Source: Fistularia commersonii (Eukaryota > Chordata > Actinopteri > Syngnathiformes > Fistulariidae). Taken from it: 64,000 nt of DNA. The notes below the pieces were generated by a model. That model was not told where the DNA came from. It did no database searches and saw nothing but the letters and a program-made list of their open reading frames with translations. The translations under genes were made by a program, and so were the position numbers. The stretch spans positions 1,550,001-1,614,000 of the forward strand of contig JBBMNZ010000016.1 of NCBI GenBank assembly GCA_037954325.1, given 5' to 3'. This document shows, in pieces, positions 24,001 to 36,000 of this stretch. Every line of letters starts with the position of its first letter. The first letter of the stretch is position 1.

Positions 24001-27000
24001 TGGCAGATGGTTAAGGCTCACTCTGAGGACAAAAAGTTGTTTTATTTGGGTGACGTTTCTGGCACCGTGATGACTCCGCTGCTAAAGTTCGACCTCCTTA
24101 ACGGAGCTCTTTGTACACCAGCACGCTTGTCAAGTTCCCCAATTTAGCAAGAACTCCAGAAACAAACGTCTCACAGGCTGATAAATAATTACCAACGGCA
24201 AGAGTTTGGAGGACGGCGTATACCGTTCACACCCGCCCTCACCTCCCTCTTCTGCGGCGGTCACAGCACAGCGCGAGCCGAGCGCTTGACTTGTCAGCGC
24301 GCACCAAGTTGAAAATTACAACACATGGCCTGCGGGGTTTCGGAGGCACGGCTTGTTTCGCGCCCCCGTTTCCCCCCCTCTGCGGTCGCTCCGTCTCTCG
24401 TCTGGAGCCCGTGTGGTGTGGCGAAGAGGCTGACAGGCGAGGCTGACGAAAGGAAACAGGATTTCGCTTCTTGGTAATTCGGGAAAGCCCAGAGATGGCC
24501 TACAAGGGGCACGATGAGACAAGGTGGTCCTCCAGACCGAGAGAATCACTTCCTCTCACCTCATTTACATCTAGATCTGTCTTACTCCTCTTAACGCCGT
24601 TTCCCCTCCAGTGTAAAACAGCACAGCTACCTTTCAGACTCTTTTGTTTTCTCTGTTTTGGTCCATCCAACAAGTAGCCTGGGGTTTTTGGGCAAAAACC
24701 AAAAGCTTTTTTTAAAATGCAGAATGTTATCAGTGCTTGCTATCTGTCACTTTTCTCCATCTCCATGTTACAAACTGTGGTGATGATGTATTTTTGGAGC
24801 TTCTTGGATTTGTGCTTCATGAATCTTGAGTATTGGAATTTCTGTGAAGCTTCTTAGCACTTCCGATCCTGGTCAATCATCTTATGGAGGCAATTGGACT
24901 TGGATATCCCTTGAAGATGTCCCTCTTCTTCTGGCATACTGTGGACCCTCGCTTTTTGTGGGAGTTACGTTCAAAGACCTCCCGCGAGAAGAGAATTTCC
25001 GCAAAGTAGAGATGTAATAATTTTGATGATATTTACCATATATGTTAACCCTCAATGAACCTCACGCAACCCTTTACCAACCTCCCGCAAACTGTTATCA
25101 ACTCACCATCAACTTTATTATGCTTCTCACACTCTTATACGATAGTCTAAACACTTGGATAATTGTAAAGTATCGTAGGCAATGTAGAGCGTGGGGTATC
25201 ACAAAAAATTAAACACACTTTCACAAATAGCACAAAGTGGAAAGTATTCATGCTTACGTGAATGGCAGCAAAGTGGACCGTGACATTTTATGCTGGGCAC
25301 AACCTACAAAGAGATCAGCTGTTTTGCTCCATGAGCCAATCAACATAAGGAATGGAACAACATGCTCAATCAGCCAATAGCACCAAAGTACGGATCTACT
25401 TTGCCAGTGTTATTCCGTACGAGATCTCGCGTGGGTCCAAAGGTAGGTGCAAGAGTTGACGATGCTGGGTATCTTTGTCTAGCAAAGGAGATCTTGTATT
25501 TTATTTATTTTATAAAATGAACGTTAGTTTAAGTTTACTAGATTTTTTACAGTCATTTTCTTCTTAGGCTAGAATATGGCTATTTAATCACTTTTTTTTT
25601 TTCAAAACCTGCAAAAAAATGCTAAAGATTGATATATTTCGAGAACCAAATTACAAAAAACAAAAAAAAAAAAAAAAAAAAAAAAAATCAGTGAAGTAGC
25701 GAGGGCGTGAAAGCCAAACTGTAAGTAGTGAGGGTCCGCTGTACACCTGCTGGAGTTGGTCTTAGCTCAAAGGGAGCGTTATGTTGATTTGGGAGTTGTT
25801 GAATCGGGTTGCTGCCGCAGTTTGTGTGAATGGATGAATGTCAGATCCATCTCTTTGAAACCTCTAGGTGTTGAAAGCGCTTGTAAGAGGAAACCAATTT
25901 CCACCAGTGGACCAGAAACTCTGCACAGCGTGCTGAAACTGAGGAACCTCTGGGATGAGAGGACGAACGTCTCCGAGGAAACCAAGTCCAGTTGCCATGA
26001 TGAAGATCTTGCAATGAAAACTCAGAGTCAAAAAAGAAATGAATAAGAGATTCTCAAAAAAACAGATTAGACTTCTTTCATGTCTACAGGAACGTTTCAA
26101 CAGGCTGCCATCTCCCTTCATGTGCGTCAGATTTGGAGGTGGCAGATCAAATGCTAATCTGGATACATCCGGATTGTCACAACTAATCAGATTAATTGAA
26201 TATGAGCTCAGCAGCGGGAGCTGGAAGCCTTCGGCAGATTGCACGCCGATGATCTCAACACTGTGAGTTACACAAAATAATAAAAACTCTCTGACTCCAA
26301 TAAATCTTTCCGTGCTGTTTCAGGGATTGTTGATGGTTCCACTGAGGCTGCCATCTTGTCTGATATTTCCATTGTCAAGTCTGGCTCAGCCCCCCTCTGG
26401 GGTCAAGTCTGGTCGTCAAATCCCTTTGCGAACCATTTCCAAAACACTGACTCCATATTTCTTGTTGTATTAATAGGCTGAGTCTTGAGGCCCGGTCCTG
26501 GCCGGAGGAGGGGCAGCCGCTGACACGGTGAGAGCTGCACGAGTCTTTTCTGTTTGTACGTCCAATGTTTAACAATTCATTTAAAGGGAAGTCGAGAGAC
26601 AATTCATTCATTCAGTATCCAAACCGCTTGTCCTGCAGTTTGGGTCCAGAAACACCTACAATGGAGAGGAGACCCTACATTGTAGGGTCTCCAGTGAACC
26701 TCCTGCATGTGTTTGGACGGTGTGAGGAACCCGGAGAACCCTAAGGAACCCCACACAGACACAGAGAGAACATGAAGATGCCACACAGGTGGGCCCTCCA
26801 CTGGGAATCCAACCAAGGACCTTCTGGCCACTACACCACCTACCTCACTGGATGGTACAACTTCTTGTCCAACATCAAGTCCTGACCCATCAAGTTTGGT
26901 CGATGCTGAGATGCTAATCCCGCTCCAAACCATCCAGTTAGCAGCAAGACAAGCTAATGATGAAGTTCGGCGAGGGAATCCAACCAGGGACCTTCTGGCT

Positions 27001-30000
27001 GTGGGGCGGCGGCACGAACTGTTGCGCCAGCGCGCCGCCCATATCTGGATAATCTCTTTTCCAAACTCGCTTTCTTGGTGTTTTGCTCAAACAGTATGTG
27101 GTGTCAAGTAAACATCCCAAACTCAACAAGGAACATGCAATGCGATTAACAACTTCTAAACTAGCGGAGCAGAAAACAGAAAACATCTCATCATCTTGAA
27201 AGAAATTACTCTCAATTCCCTCGTGATGGGAAAAAACAAAACCAAACCAATTTCTCACAAAATGCAGAACCAGAAGCTTGTTTCTTAGCATTTCAACCAA
27301 GCAAGAACAAGAAAAGAAATGTAATTAGAAAGTAGAATGGAGTGATTTATGAGGAGACAGATTGCACGTGGTTTGCAGCGCAGCGGTTTGCCGCTCGTGT
27401 TGCAATCCTCCCTCCTCCTCGTCTCCAGAGGACGCTTCAAGTCCGACCGTGTCTTCGCGGGACATCTACTACCGTTCAGCTCCGCCATCAACGTTTCTGT
27501 CTGGGACAAAAAAAACCTGGAGTTTCCCTGTCGCGGCGGTAAAGGCCAAATCAGAGAACGGCTGCCAGTAAGCGAAAGGCGAGCGGCGGACGGAAAAACA
27601 CAGAGGCTGTCAGAAAGCGAGGCTGAGCGGCGAGAGCTGGACGGCGAGGACCGCCATTTGTTAACTCTGACAGCTCTGTTACACACTCCGCTCACCAGGG
27701 AGATACGCCGACGAGTGTGTGCACACCAGACGGACAGATGGTCGGAGATGAGAAAAGAGAAAAGGCGGATGATTTCAAGGGCGGTTTTCACCCGGTTCCC
27801 CGCGGTGATAATGGCGGGTGGTGCTAAAATACACGAAATAACACGTTCCCCCGCACATTGGGCCTTACCTCTGTGGGAGAGGTTGCCGTTGTTCTCCCTC
27901 TGAATGCTGTTGGGGGCGACCGGACCCAGCAGGGGCGTGTGCGTGGACGGGGATGTCGGACGGTCGGCGACGACGGCGGTCGTCGCAGCGGGGATCCCGG
28001 GCTGCTCGCTGGACGTGCTCCTGGGGGGCGTGGTGGTTGGATGCCTGCCGGTGGGTCTGAGGATGGCGGAAGCAGCGGCGGAGGTGCTCGTGGTCGTCTG
28101 GGGTGAACTTGTGGTGGGGGACGGGCTCGTGGTGCTCGTTGAGGTGGTCGTGGTGGGGCTCGCGGTGGAGGAGGTGGTGGTCGGGGCGGCAGTGGTGGTA
28201 GTGGTGGTGGTGGTGGTAGTAGTGGTTCTGGCTCGAACTGCGTCCCGCAAAGAAAAGAGAAAGAATTAGCATTTCTACAACAAGGGGCGTTCAGTCAGCG
28301 AGCTCTTCTTCTCAGCCGTCTTCAAACTTTAAGAGAAAGCGTATAGTTAGCGTTAGCCTAGCCCCGAGCCATGCTGCCATAGGCTCACTTTGTAAAGGGG
28401 TAGACCATTATTACCTCACTGGTGTCTCTTCATCCGTGCATGTTAGTAATGAGATTATTCCCCTATTGGGCGGCTCCCCAGAGGGCGTGGCTTGATCTAC
28501 CAAGGCGTCCTCCATCATTATTTCTTTTTTGTACAACAGCAGTCTGGAAGGCACACAACTCTGACCATCCGGAGGTGCATCTGTTCTACCACACCTCACT
28601 ACCTAAAGCCATGCCCCAACTCTGTTGTCTAGTTTATCCTTGTTGGTCTCGACCCATTGGCATCCTGCTTATTTCTGTTTTCTTTATTTTAATCAATGCT
28701 ATCATCACTGATTAGGTTGTTGGTTAGTTTTGGTTGTCTAGTTTTCACCTCGTCTTTTTTTTCCCCCATTCTGTTGTTCATTCTTATCCTTGATGATGTT
28801 GTTGTTCTCTGCTATTCTATATCTATATAAATCTACATATAGATATATATCTATGTATAGATATAGTCTTTTGCACTGTTGTGACAAAAGAATTTCCTCC
28901 ATTGGGATCAACAACGTTTATCCTATCTTATAAGTTTTGAAGCTAAAATTTCAGCTTCTTCTTTTCCTTTGGGCTTTTCTCTTCAGTGGTCACCACAGCG
29001 AATCGACCTTTATATAACATAACTATAAATCTTCTCTTCGGTCTTCCCCTTGACCTCCTGCCTGGCAGCTCCAATTCCATTTAAGCTCAAATTTCAGCTA
29101 CTAGCACGTAACTGTTAGCGCGACTGGTATTGTCCCACAACTGGTCGAGGCAGAAAGCTGCCCACCAGTCAGTAACCTAATACTTCACTTTCATTCATTA
29201 TCCTGAGCGTTTTTAAGTACAACTGAACAGGTTTACCCTTATTGCTGTAAGACAGTGGTCGGATTCTCCCTCTTGCCTTTTCTCAGGGGGGTTTCTGCGC
29301 ACAGTGGCCTACTTTCATCATGGCCTCCCTTCTCTTACCTCTGCACACAGCAGGCAGAGCCGGCCTATTCTTGACTGAAAAGGAAAGGGGTTTCATCTTC
29401 TGGTGAAATAAGGACAGCGAAATCACGGAAGAGACCTGCAAACGGGGGATAGCGAATAGCGTGAGTGTCATTTTCCCGGGCTGCCAGCTGGCTTCTAAAT
29501 CTTCAGCATCAACGCTTCACCTTCTAGATATTCAAGGTCCACTGCATGGAACAGGTCAGAGGGCGCAGCGCCGGCCGGGCCTTCAGAAAGTACAGAATCA
29601 AATTTACTACCTCAACGAGAATATCTGGTCCAAGCTAGAGAGCGAGCACCGAACCGTTTCGTGGATTGAAAGCACTTTGCAGGAAAGTCAGCTCATCCTG
29701 GAGGTTATGTGGAGCACAGAGGATGGGGCGTGCATTTTAAAATTTGATGCGGATTAAAATATTCACAGCTGCGAATGTGACCAAGCCCTGATCTTTGGAG
29801 GTGTTTCCTGGGAAACAGGGTCCATTTGGTGGCTTTTTACATTTCTCAAGATAGGTTTTGAATCTCTGAGCTGTGGCTGGAGTACTCAGACACAGAAAAC
29901 CTTGACCTACGAGAACATCGACTCGGGAGTTTTCCAAGAAAAACGCAATTTGACCAAAGATCTTAGGAGCATTTGACCCCCTCGTGGACGCCGCTGTCTG

Positions 30001-33000
30001 TGAAGAGGCGTTTAAGGACCATGGGACACGCCGCAGCCACTAGCTAGCCCAGAGAGAATCATGGAAGTCATGGAAGTTGTTGTCGGCGAGATACGGTGAC
30101 GGTAAGCATCATCTGCGAGGTTTACAGGGATTTGGCACAGTGGACGGCGGGAACCTGGATGGACGAGGAGCCGGAAGAGGCGTTCGTGGACGGTTTGATG
30201 GTCTTACAAAGAGGAGCGGCTTCGCCCTGTCCATAAATACCGTTTAGACATAAAGTTAAGCAGAGTGACACTTGGCATAGTATTGTAACATTAAGAATGG
30301 AGCCAGTAAGTTAAGGCTAGAGCAACAAAAGTTTTTTTTTAATCCTTTTTTTGTGATTTATAAATTATTCTTATTTAAAACCACGTAACAAAACCAGGCA
30401 TCTGGTCATTTCAATGGGGAAATTTAATTTGACATACAAGCAAACTGAGATGTGAACTCAGTCATGGAAGGACCTGAGTGTTAAAGTCAGTCAAGGTATG
30501 ACTGTGTAGAGAAATCATAACTGCTTTGGCGTAAGGCATCACAGAAGTGCCCCCGCTGACCAGGTCCATACCAGTATGGTCCGGCTCTTCATCACGCACC
30601 ACGGTCATATGAAGTACACGGCTTTCACCTCAGTTATTATGTCCCAGGGCAGGTTGATTTATCGGTGGGAGTGCGCCGCGGACTTACCCACAGCGCAGCG
30701 TCTCATGTCGGGCCCCAGCTCCATGCCATCAGGGCAAGCGCAGGTGTACTTTGGAGAGTGATCCGTGATCTGGGGGGCCTTCAAGCAGAGGTACTCGCAG
30801 CCTCCGTTAGGGAGGCTCCCCATGTTACAGGTGTCAGGGGCTTCGGGGATGAACGGAGAAATAAAAAACAGGTTAAAGGGTTGCAGCAGAAATTGTGTTT
30901 TTGCACTTGAACTCGCAAATACATCAAATATGACAATAAATCGGACAGATTCCTTTGCTCCACTGTATCAGAGGTGATGCACTGTAAAGAAATGGGGGAG
31001 GGGGGATTTCTTCTTCTAACTTTGGAGCGATTCATTGAATGAGCACGTCAGAGTTGGGGTGGTGAACGCTGGGGGTTCACAAGAAATGAGAGACCAAAGT
31101 GTTAAGGGAAGATGATCGACTGTTGAGGAGGCCGGGCAGAGAGGGTGTCAGAGTCAACAGCCTCCAACCGGGTCCTAGTACAGCTTCTGCTTTGGAGACC
31201 TTCTTCTACTTCACCTTTCGGCACTTCCCCTCAGGGGTCTATCCACCTTTTCCATCTAACCCCATTTTCTGTATCCTCCTCTCACACCAATGAACTTCAT
31301 ACCCTCTCCCACTACATCAATACATCTTCTATTTGGTCTTCCTCTAGACCTCCTGCCTAGCAGCTCCACCTCCAGTAATCTTCACCATGGTTGGAAGCTC
31401 TGGAAGCTTTGGTGAAATAAGGTCAGAGAAATCATGGAGGAGCCCTGGAAATGGTAACAGATAACGTGAGCATCATGGACATGAACAGAGGAGTGTTCGT
31501 GTCCAAACCGTCTAAGTCATCACAGTCTCGGTCATACATGTCCTGCACCCCTGTGACAAATTCTTCTTTTCCCTTTGGGCTTTTCCCATCAGGGGTCTCC
31601 ATAGCAAATCCACCTTCTCCATCTAACCCTTTTCTCTGGATCCTCCCACTCTTACACCAACTAACTTCATATCCTCTCACTACGTCCATAAATCTTCTCT
31701 TTGGTCTTTCTGTAGACCTTCAAGTCCAGCATCTGTATATATAAAATGTATTCACTATCCCCCCTCTGTCCATGATCCAACCTTCTCTCAAAAAGATCTA
31801 ACATGTGCTGTTCCTCTGATGGAGTCATTCCTGATCCATCTCTGCGACCTCCAGCTCTGCCTCCTCTCTTTTGGTCATTGTCATTGTTTGTAGAGCATCT
31901 CACCACTGTCTCCTCCACCTTTCCTTTCATTCTGGCTGAGAGTTGTCTATCTCAAAGTACCCCTGACAATGTTCTACACCCATTCCAACCTGCTTGAACC
32001 TGTTTCTCATTCACACACATCTATTCCGTCTCGCTGCGACTGACTTTCATTCCTCTCCTCTCCAGCGCATACCTCCACCTCTCGAGATGTTCCTCCACCT
32101 TTTCCCTACTCTCACTATAGATCACAACGTCATCTGCAAACATCACGGTCCAAGGAGATTCCCGTCTAACCTCATCTGTCAGTCTCTCCATCACCACTGC
32201 AAACAAGAAGGAGTCTGATGGACTCATTCCCGATCCTATCCATCCTGGTTGCTCCCAAAGAGAACCTCAACATCTTCACCTCTGCGACCTCCAGCTCTGC
32301 TTCTTGTCTTAAGAAAATCACAATCATGCACAATCATTTTGTCTAGAATCGTTCATGTATGTTATCTGCACTGCATGCACTTCACTTGGGATAGCAGGGG
32401 CTGGAGGCCTTCCCTGCTCTCAATGGGCTTGGGGATGTCCAACCATTCACTGTCTCACTTCTGGCTAAGAGGCAGAAGCTCTAACCACTGCACCACTTGT
32501 ACTCATTTCTTTATCTTTTCTCAATCTAGCACATCTCTATATGACTTTTGAACTGGCCATCCGCTTTGTGTCCCGAGGTGAGAAAAATAAAGGTTCTGGT
32601 TAGGAATAACAGCAACGTTTTTCCAAACCTCGTGTTCAGTTAACAGCTCGTCCAAGTGTTGCTTTGCTGTAAATCCCCACGTGTTCACAATTTTACATTG
32701 GTTACTTCTTGTTGGTGGATAAACCCAGTTTCGGACACACTTTCACAAACACGGGCCATCAGCGGTACGCTTGCGAGGTGTTTCGAACCCCCGAACGCTT
32801 CAGGCCCTGATACAGAACACTGCAGTAGAAGATTCACAATTTCTGACGATCAAAATAACGCTGCCGCTCTTGTCATGCGGGAAAGAACTGGGTCAGGTCA
32901 CGGTCGGAGACGCCTCTCCGCTTACAGAGAAAGAGAGGAAGCGTCTCCCGTCGGTGAGACGAGCAACATCGCTCACCGCAGACGACGGAAGTTAATAAGC

Positions 33001-36000
33001 CGGCACAGCATTCCGGCAAAAAACAAGTTTGCCGTACGAACAGCCGCATAAATAATCACCATCGCTTTCCAGATTGGGAAACCGTGTAAAAAGCATGTCT
33101 TTGAAATGCAGAATAGATAGACATGGTGGCAGTGGGGGGTTTCTGGAGGAGGAGGGATGAAGACGAGCGAGAAAGGAAAAAGACAGCAGAGGAGCTGAGA
33201 TAAGATATTGCAGAATGATGGAGAAACTGCAGTTTTTAAGCTGTTCCGGCTCCAGCGATTCTTGCGTCCTCCTCCAGTGAGGTCTGGAGCGGGAACTGTA
33301 GGAGACCAAAATATCACGACAAAGGATAGGATAGAAAAAGAGCTCTCCTGAAGAGGTCGGCCAAATGGGGCACTCGAGCCACATTTGACTATGTGGAGCT
33401 GCACTTTATCAGCCAGAGATGAGCTCTTCATGCCGGCTATGTTTAGAGAAAACACTCGGAGTGACAGGAAAAGATACAAAAAGCTCAATGTTACAATTCC
33501 ATCCGGATTCCATGAATGCGTCCTCTATCTGGGGTCGAGCTCGAGGCATGCTCTGCGTTGGAATGAAAATCTTCATTTATTAATCAGAAGAAGCTGTAAC
33601 TGGGTGAGAGTTGGGTGTCTGTGAATCTTTTAAAGAGCGTGGTCCAGACCTGCTCCACATGGTAAGTGTCATGAAACAACTGGGTTGGGATTTGGCGCTG
33701 TAGAAATAAAATCCAAAGCAAGGACCAGGGATTTCCTTCTTTTCAAAATAACAAAAAGACCCCAGCTCAGGGGACACAGCCAGGCTTACGCTCCCTCCAA
33801 CGAGGACTACCTTTGGGCTGCCTCTGTTCGTGGAACACCACCAGGTCCAGCGGGTTGTTGAGATGCTCCGCCACCTTCACCACATCGTGCCCTGTCAGAC
33901 GGTTGACGCTGTATATCGCCTCTTCTTCCAAGTCCGTCCAGTAAATGTAATCCTGTGCAAGAGGAAAGAGAAAGAAATCAAACGTCATATCCTGGATGCC
34001 ATCACATCAGCCCTCAATCTGTACCTGCTGGGGCTTGATCTAATTAGGCATCCACCATGGCTATTATTGTACCATTTCGGCTATCAGCATGTAGCTATTA
34101 GCGCTCCCGGTACTAATATAAGTGCCTGGCCCTACATCCATCACACTCTTGTCTTTCAAACATCTTGGTCTTTCTCTCTCTCTTTCTTCACCTGGCTGGT
34201 CGAGGCAGAAGGCCTCTAACACAACGGCTGTTTCCTTGCCAAGTGGGTTTCTGTAGGCCACGGGTGTCAAACTCTTTTTAGCTCAGGGGCCACATGGAGG
34301 AAAATCTATTCTCATGTGGGTCGGACGTGTAAAATCATGACATATTAACTACTGTTAGTATACCTATTGTTCAATTCACCTCTGAAACCTCGTATCTTTT
34401 AGCTTTACAAGCCTGATTAAATTTGTTTGTTGCCCTGATCCGGCCCACGGCCCTCGAGTTTGACACCCCCGCTTAAGGCGATCTTAAAGAGCGTGGTCCG
34501 GATCTGCTGTACGTGGGAAGTGTCATCAGACAAAGCATACGTTGATCTTCAACCGCTGCACCAGTGAATCCTTTGGTGCCGTTTTATCAGCGGACCTTTG
34601 ACTCTTCCTCTAGCCTTCACTGGCCTTTCTAGTTGTCCCTCTCTCCCACACTAGCGTACCTCTTTGGTCTAATGAGGGTTAAAACACAGAAAATCCCAAA
34701 CATCTGAAGTTGTCACGTCCTCCCTGCCGCCATCCCTCGCGGCTGTTACCTTAGTTCACCTTCACGGCTTCAAACCCGAGGAGGTCGGCGCTCCTCAGCC
34801 CCGTATCAAGGTGAATATTTCATGCGTCAAAAGGATAGGGTTGAATTTAAAAACGCGTGAAAGCGGTGCGGCACATCGGTGGGAGCTCTGTGTGGCTGTC
34901 AGCGAGATGAGAGGGTGTCAGAGTGGATGAGGAGGACTTCAAGGGTCAAGTAGGCAGGAGACCCATGAGGGTTCGCCACGACTGTCCTGGAAAAAGCCCG
35001 GAGCTTTTTGACTGACAGTTCTGTCTGAAAAGTAGGACTCTGCGTACCTGGCGGGCACGCCGGAAAAGCACAAAAGCTCCGAGAAGCCCGACCCACTAAT
35101 GTTCTGAAGGCCTTCATCTAGTGGATTTCATTTGGATCCTTTGTTGTCTCAATGCCAAGGCATTAAAATGTAATGTACGCCCGACGTTAAATCAGATTAC
35201 TCTCGGAAACACTCTCCGTGGAGCCATTAATCCGCCATCGCTCTCGGTCGCGGTCCACCCACGCAGGTGTTTCCAGCTGAGCTGATAAGACCTCTGCTGC
35301 CGTTCCAGGACAGGACGTGATTGACGGCTTCCACCCTCATTCTGTCAATGGCTCAATTCTCCGCAATCATCTAATTTGACGGCCCCAGAGTGAAAGTTAA
35401 CGCAAGTATTTTTCCCATTTCACCAGACATTGAACCCGGAACTGCTCCCTGAGGAGCAGCCTTCTGCTCAAGGTTCATCCATCATGGCTACCACAAAGTG
35501 GAATTTGGCTGGTGGTGTGCTCTATCTTAAACTGGATGTTACTCTTTCTTTCTGGACGGAAGGCAGATTCCCCTTGGAGGGACGGCAGGGATACATCTAG
35601 AGACTTACAAACATTCACACATCATATTCATATGTAAATCCACAGTCCACTGGACCTGAAGAAGACTTTGGGATGAGAGGGGACACGTCTTCGAGGGCAG
35701 AAGATTTTAACAAGATTCAACTATGAACCTCCGCAGACATGAGTGAACATCTGGACAATGTAGCGCTTCCAGTGAACCTACTACATGTTTTTGGACTGCG
35801 GGAAAAACTGGGAGAACCCTAAGGAACCCAACGCAGACATTGCAAGAACATGGTGACTCCACACAGGAAGGCCTCATGAGAGAATCCAACCAGGGACCTT
35901 CTGGCTGTGAGGTGGAAATTCTTACGGCAGCACCACCAGGCCACCCCAGCCAAGCCAACAAGCCACATCTGAGCAGTGACCTCCTCACGGTGGATGCCAC

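Larger units (their letters stand above)
21444..27868 (-). other. lrp8: lrp8 intron between O-linked and transmembrane exons
   Basis: Intron of about 6.4 kb. It contains a hAT element (22095-22552), a dispersed repeat present twice with extended homology (22880-23280 and 26600-27035), two Penelope tails (23770-24005 and 25920-26035) and a Tigger-like element (24939-25741). 24010-24930, 26040-26600 and 27040-27868 show no recognised feature. Confidence 0.8.
30841..33810 (-). other. lrp8: lrp8 intron before EGF-C exon
   Basis: Intron of about 3 kb. A LINE in the gene's own orientation fills 31195-32312, including a degenerate reverse transcriptase segment. A dispersed-repeat fragment lies at 32370-32500 and a LINE tail at 33625-33715. 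32500-33620 shows no recognised feature. Confidence 0.75.

Noticed and set aside
27285..27868. Continuation of the O-linked frame for another 190 codons
   Set aside because: A GTAAGG donor at 27868 joins in phase to the transmembrane exon; the composition changes abruptly beyond it.
27349..28269. Plus-strand frames opposite the O-linked exon, including a Val/Gly-rich one
   Set aside because: They are antisense shadows of the Thr-rich lrp8 exon and its flanking intron.
29461..29757. 98-codon plus-strand frame
   Set aside because: No family motif and intron location; open by chance as far as can be seen.
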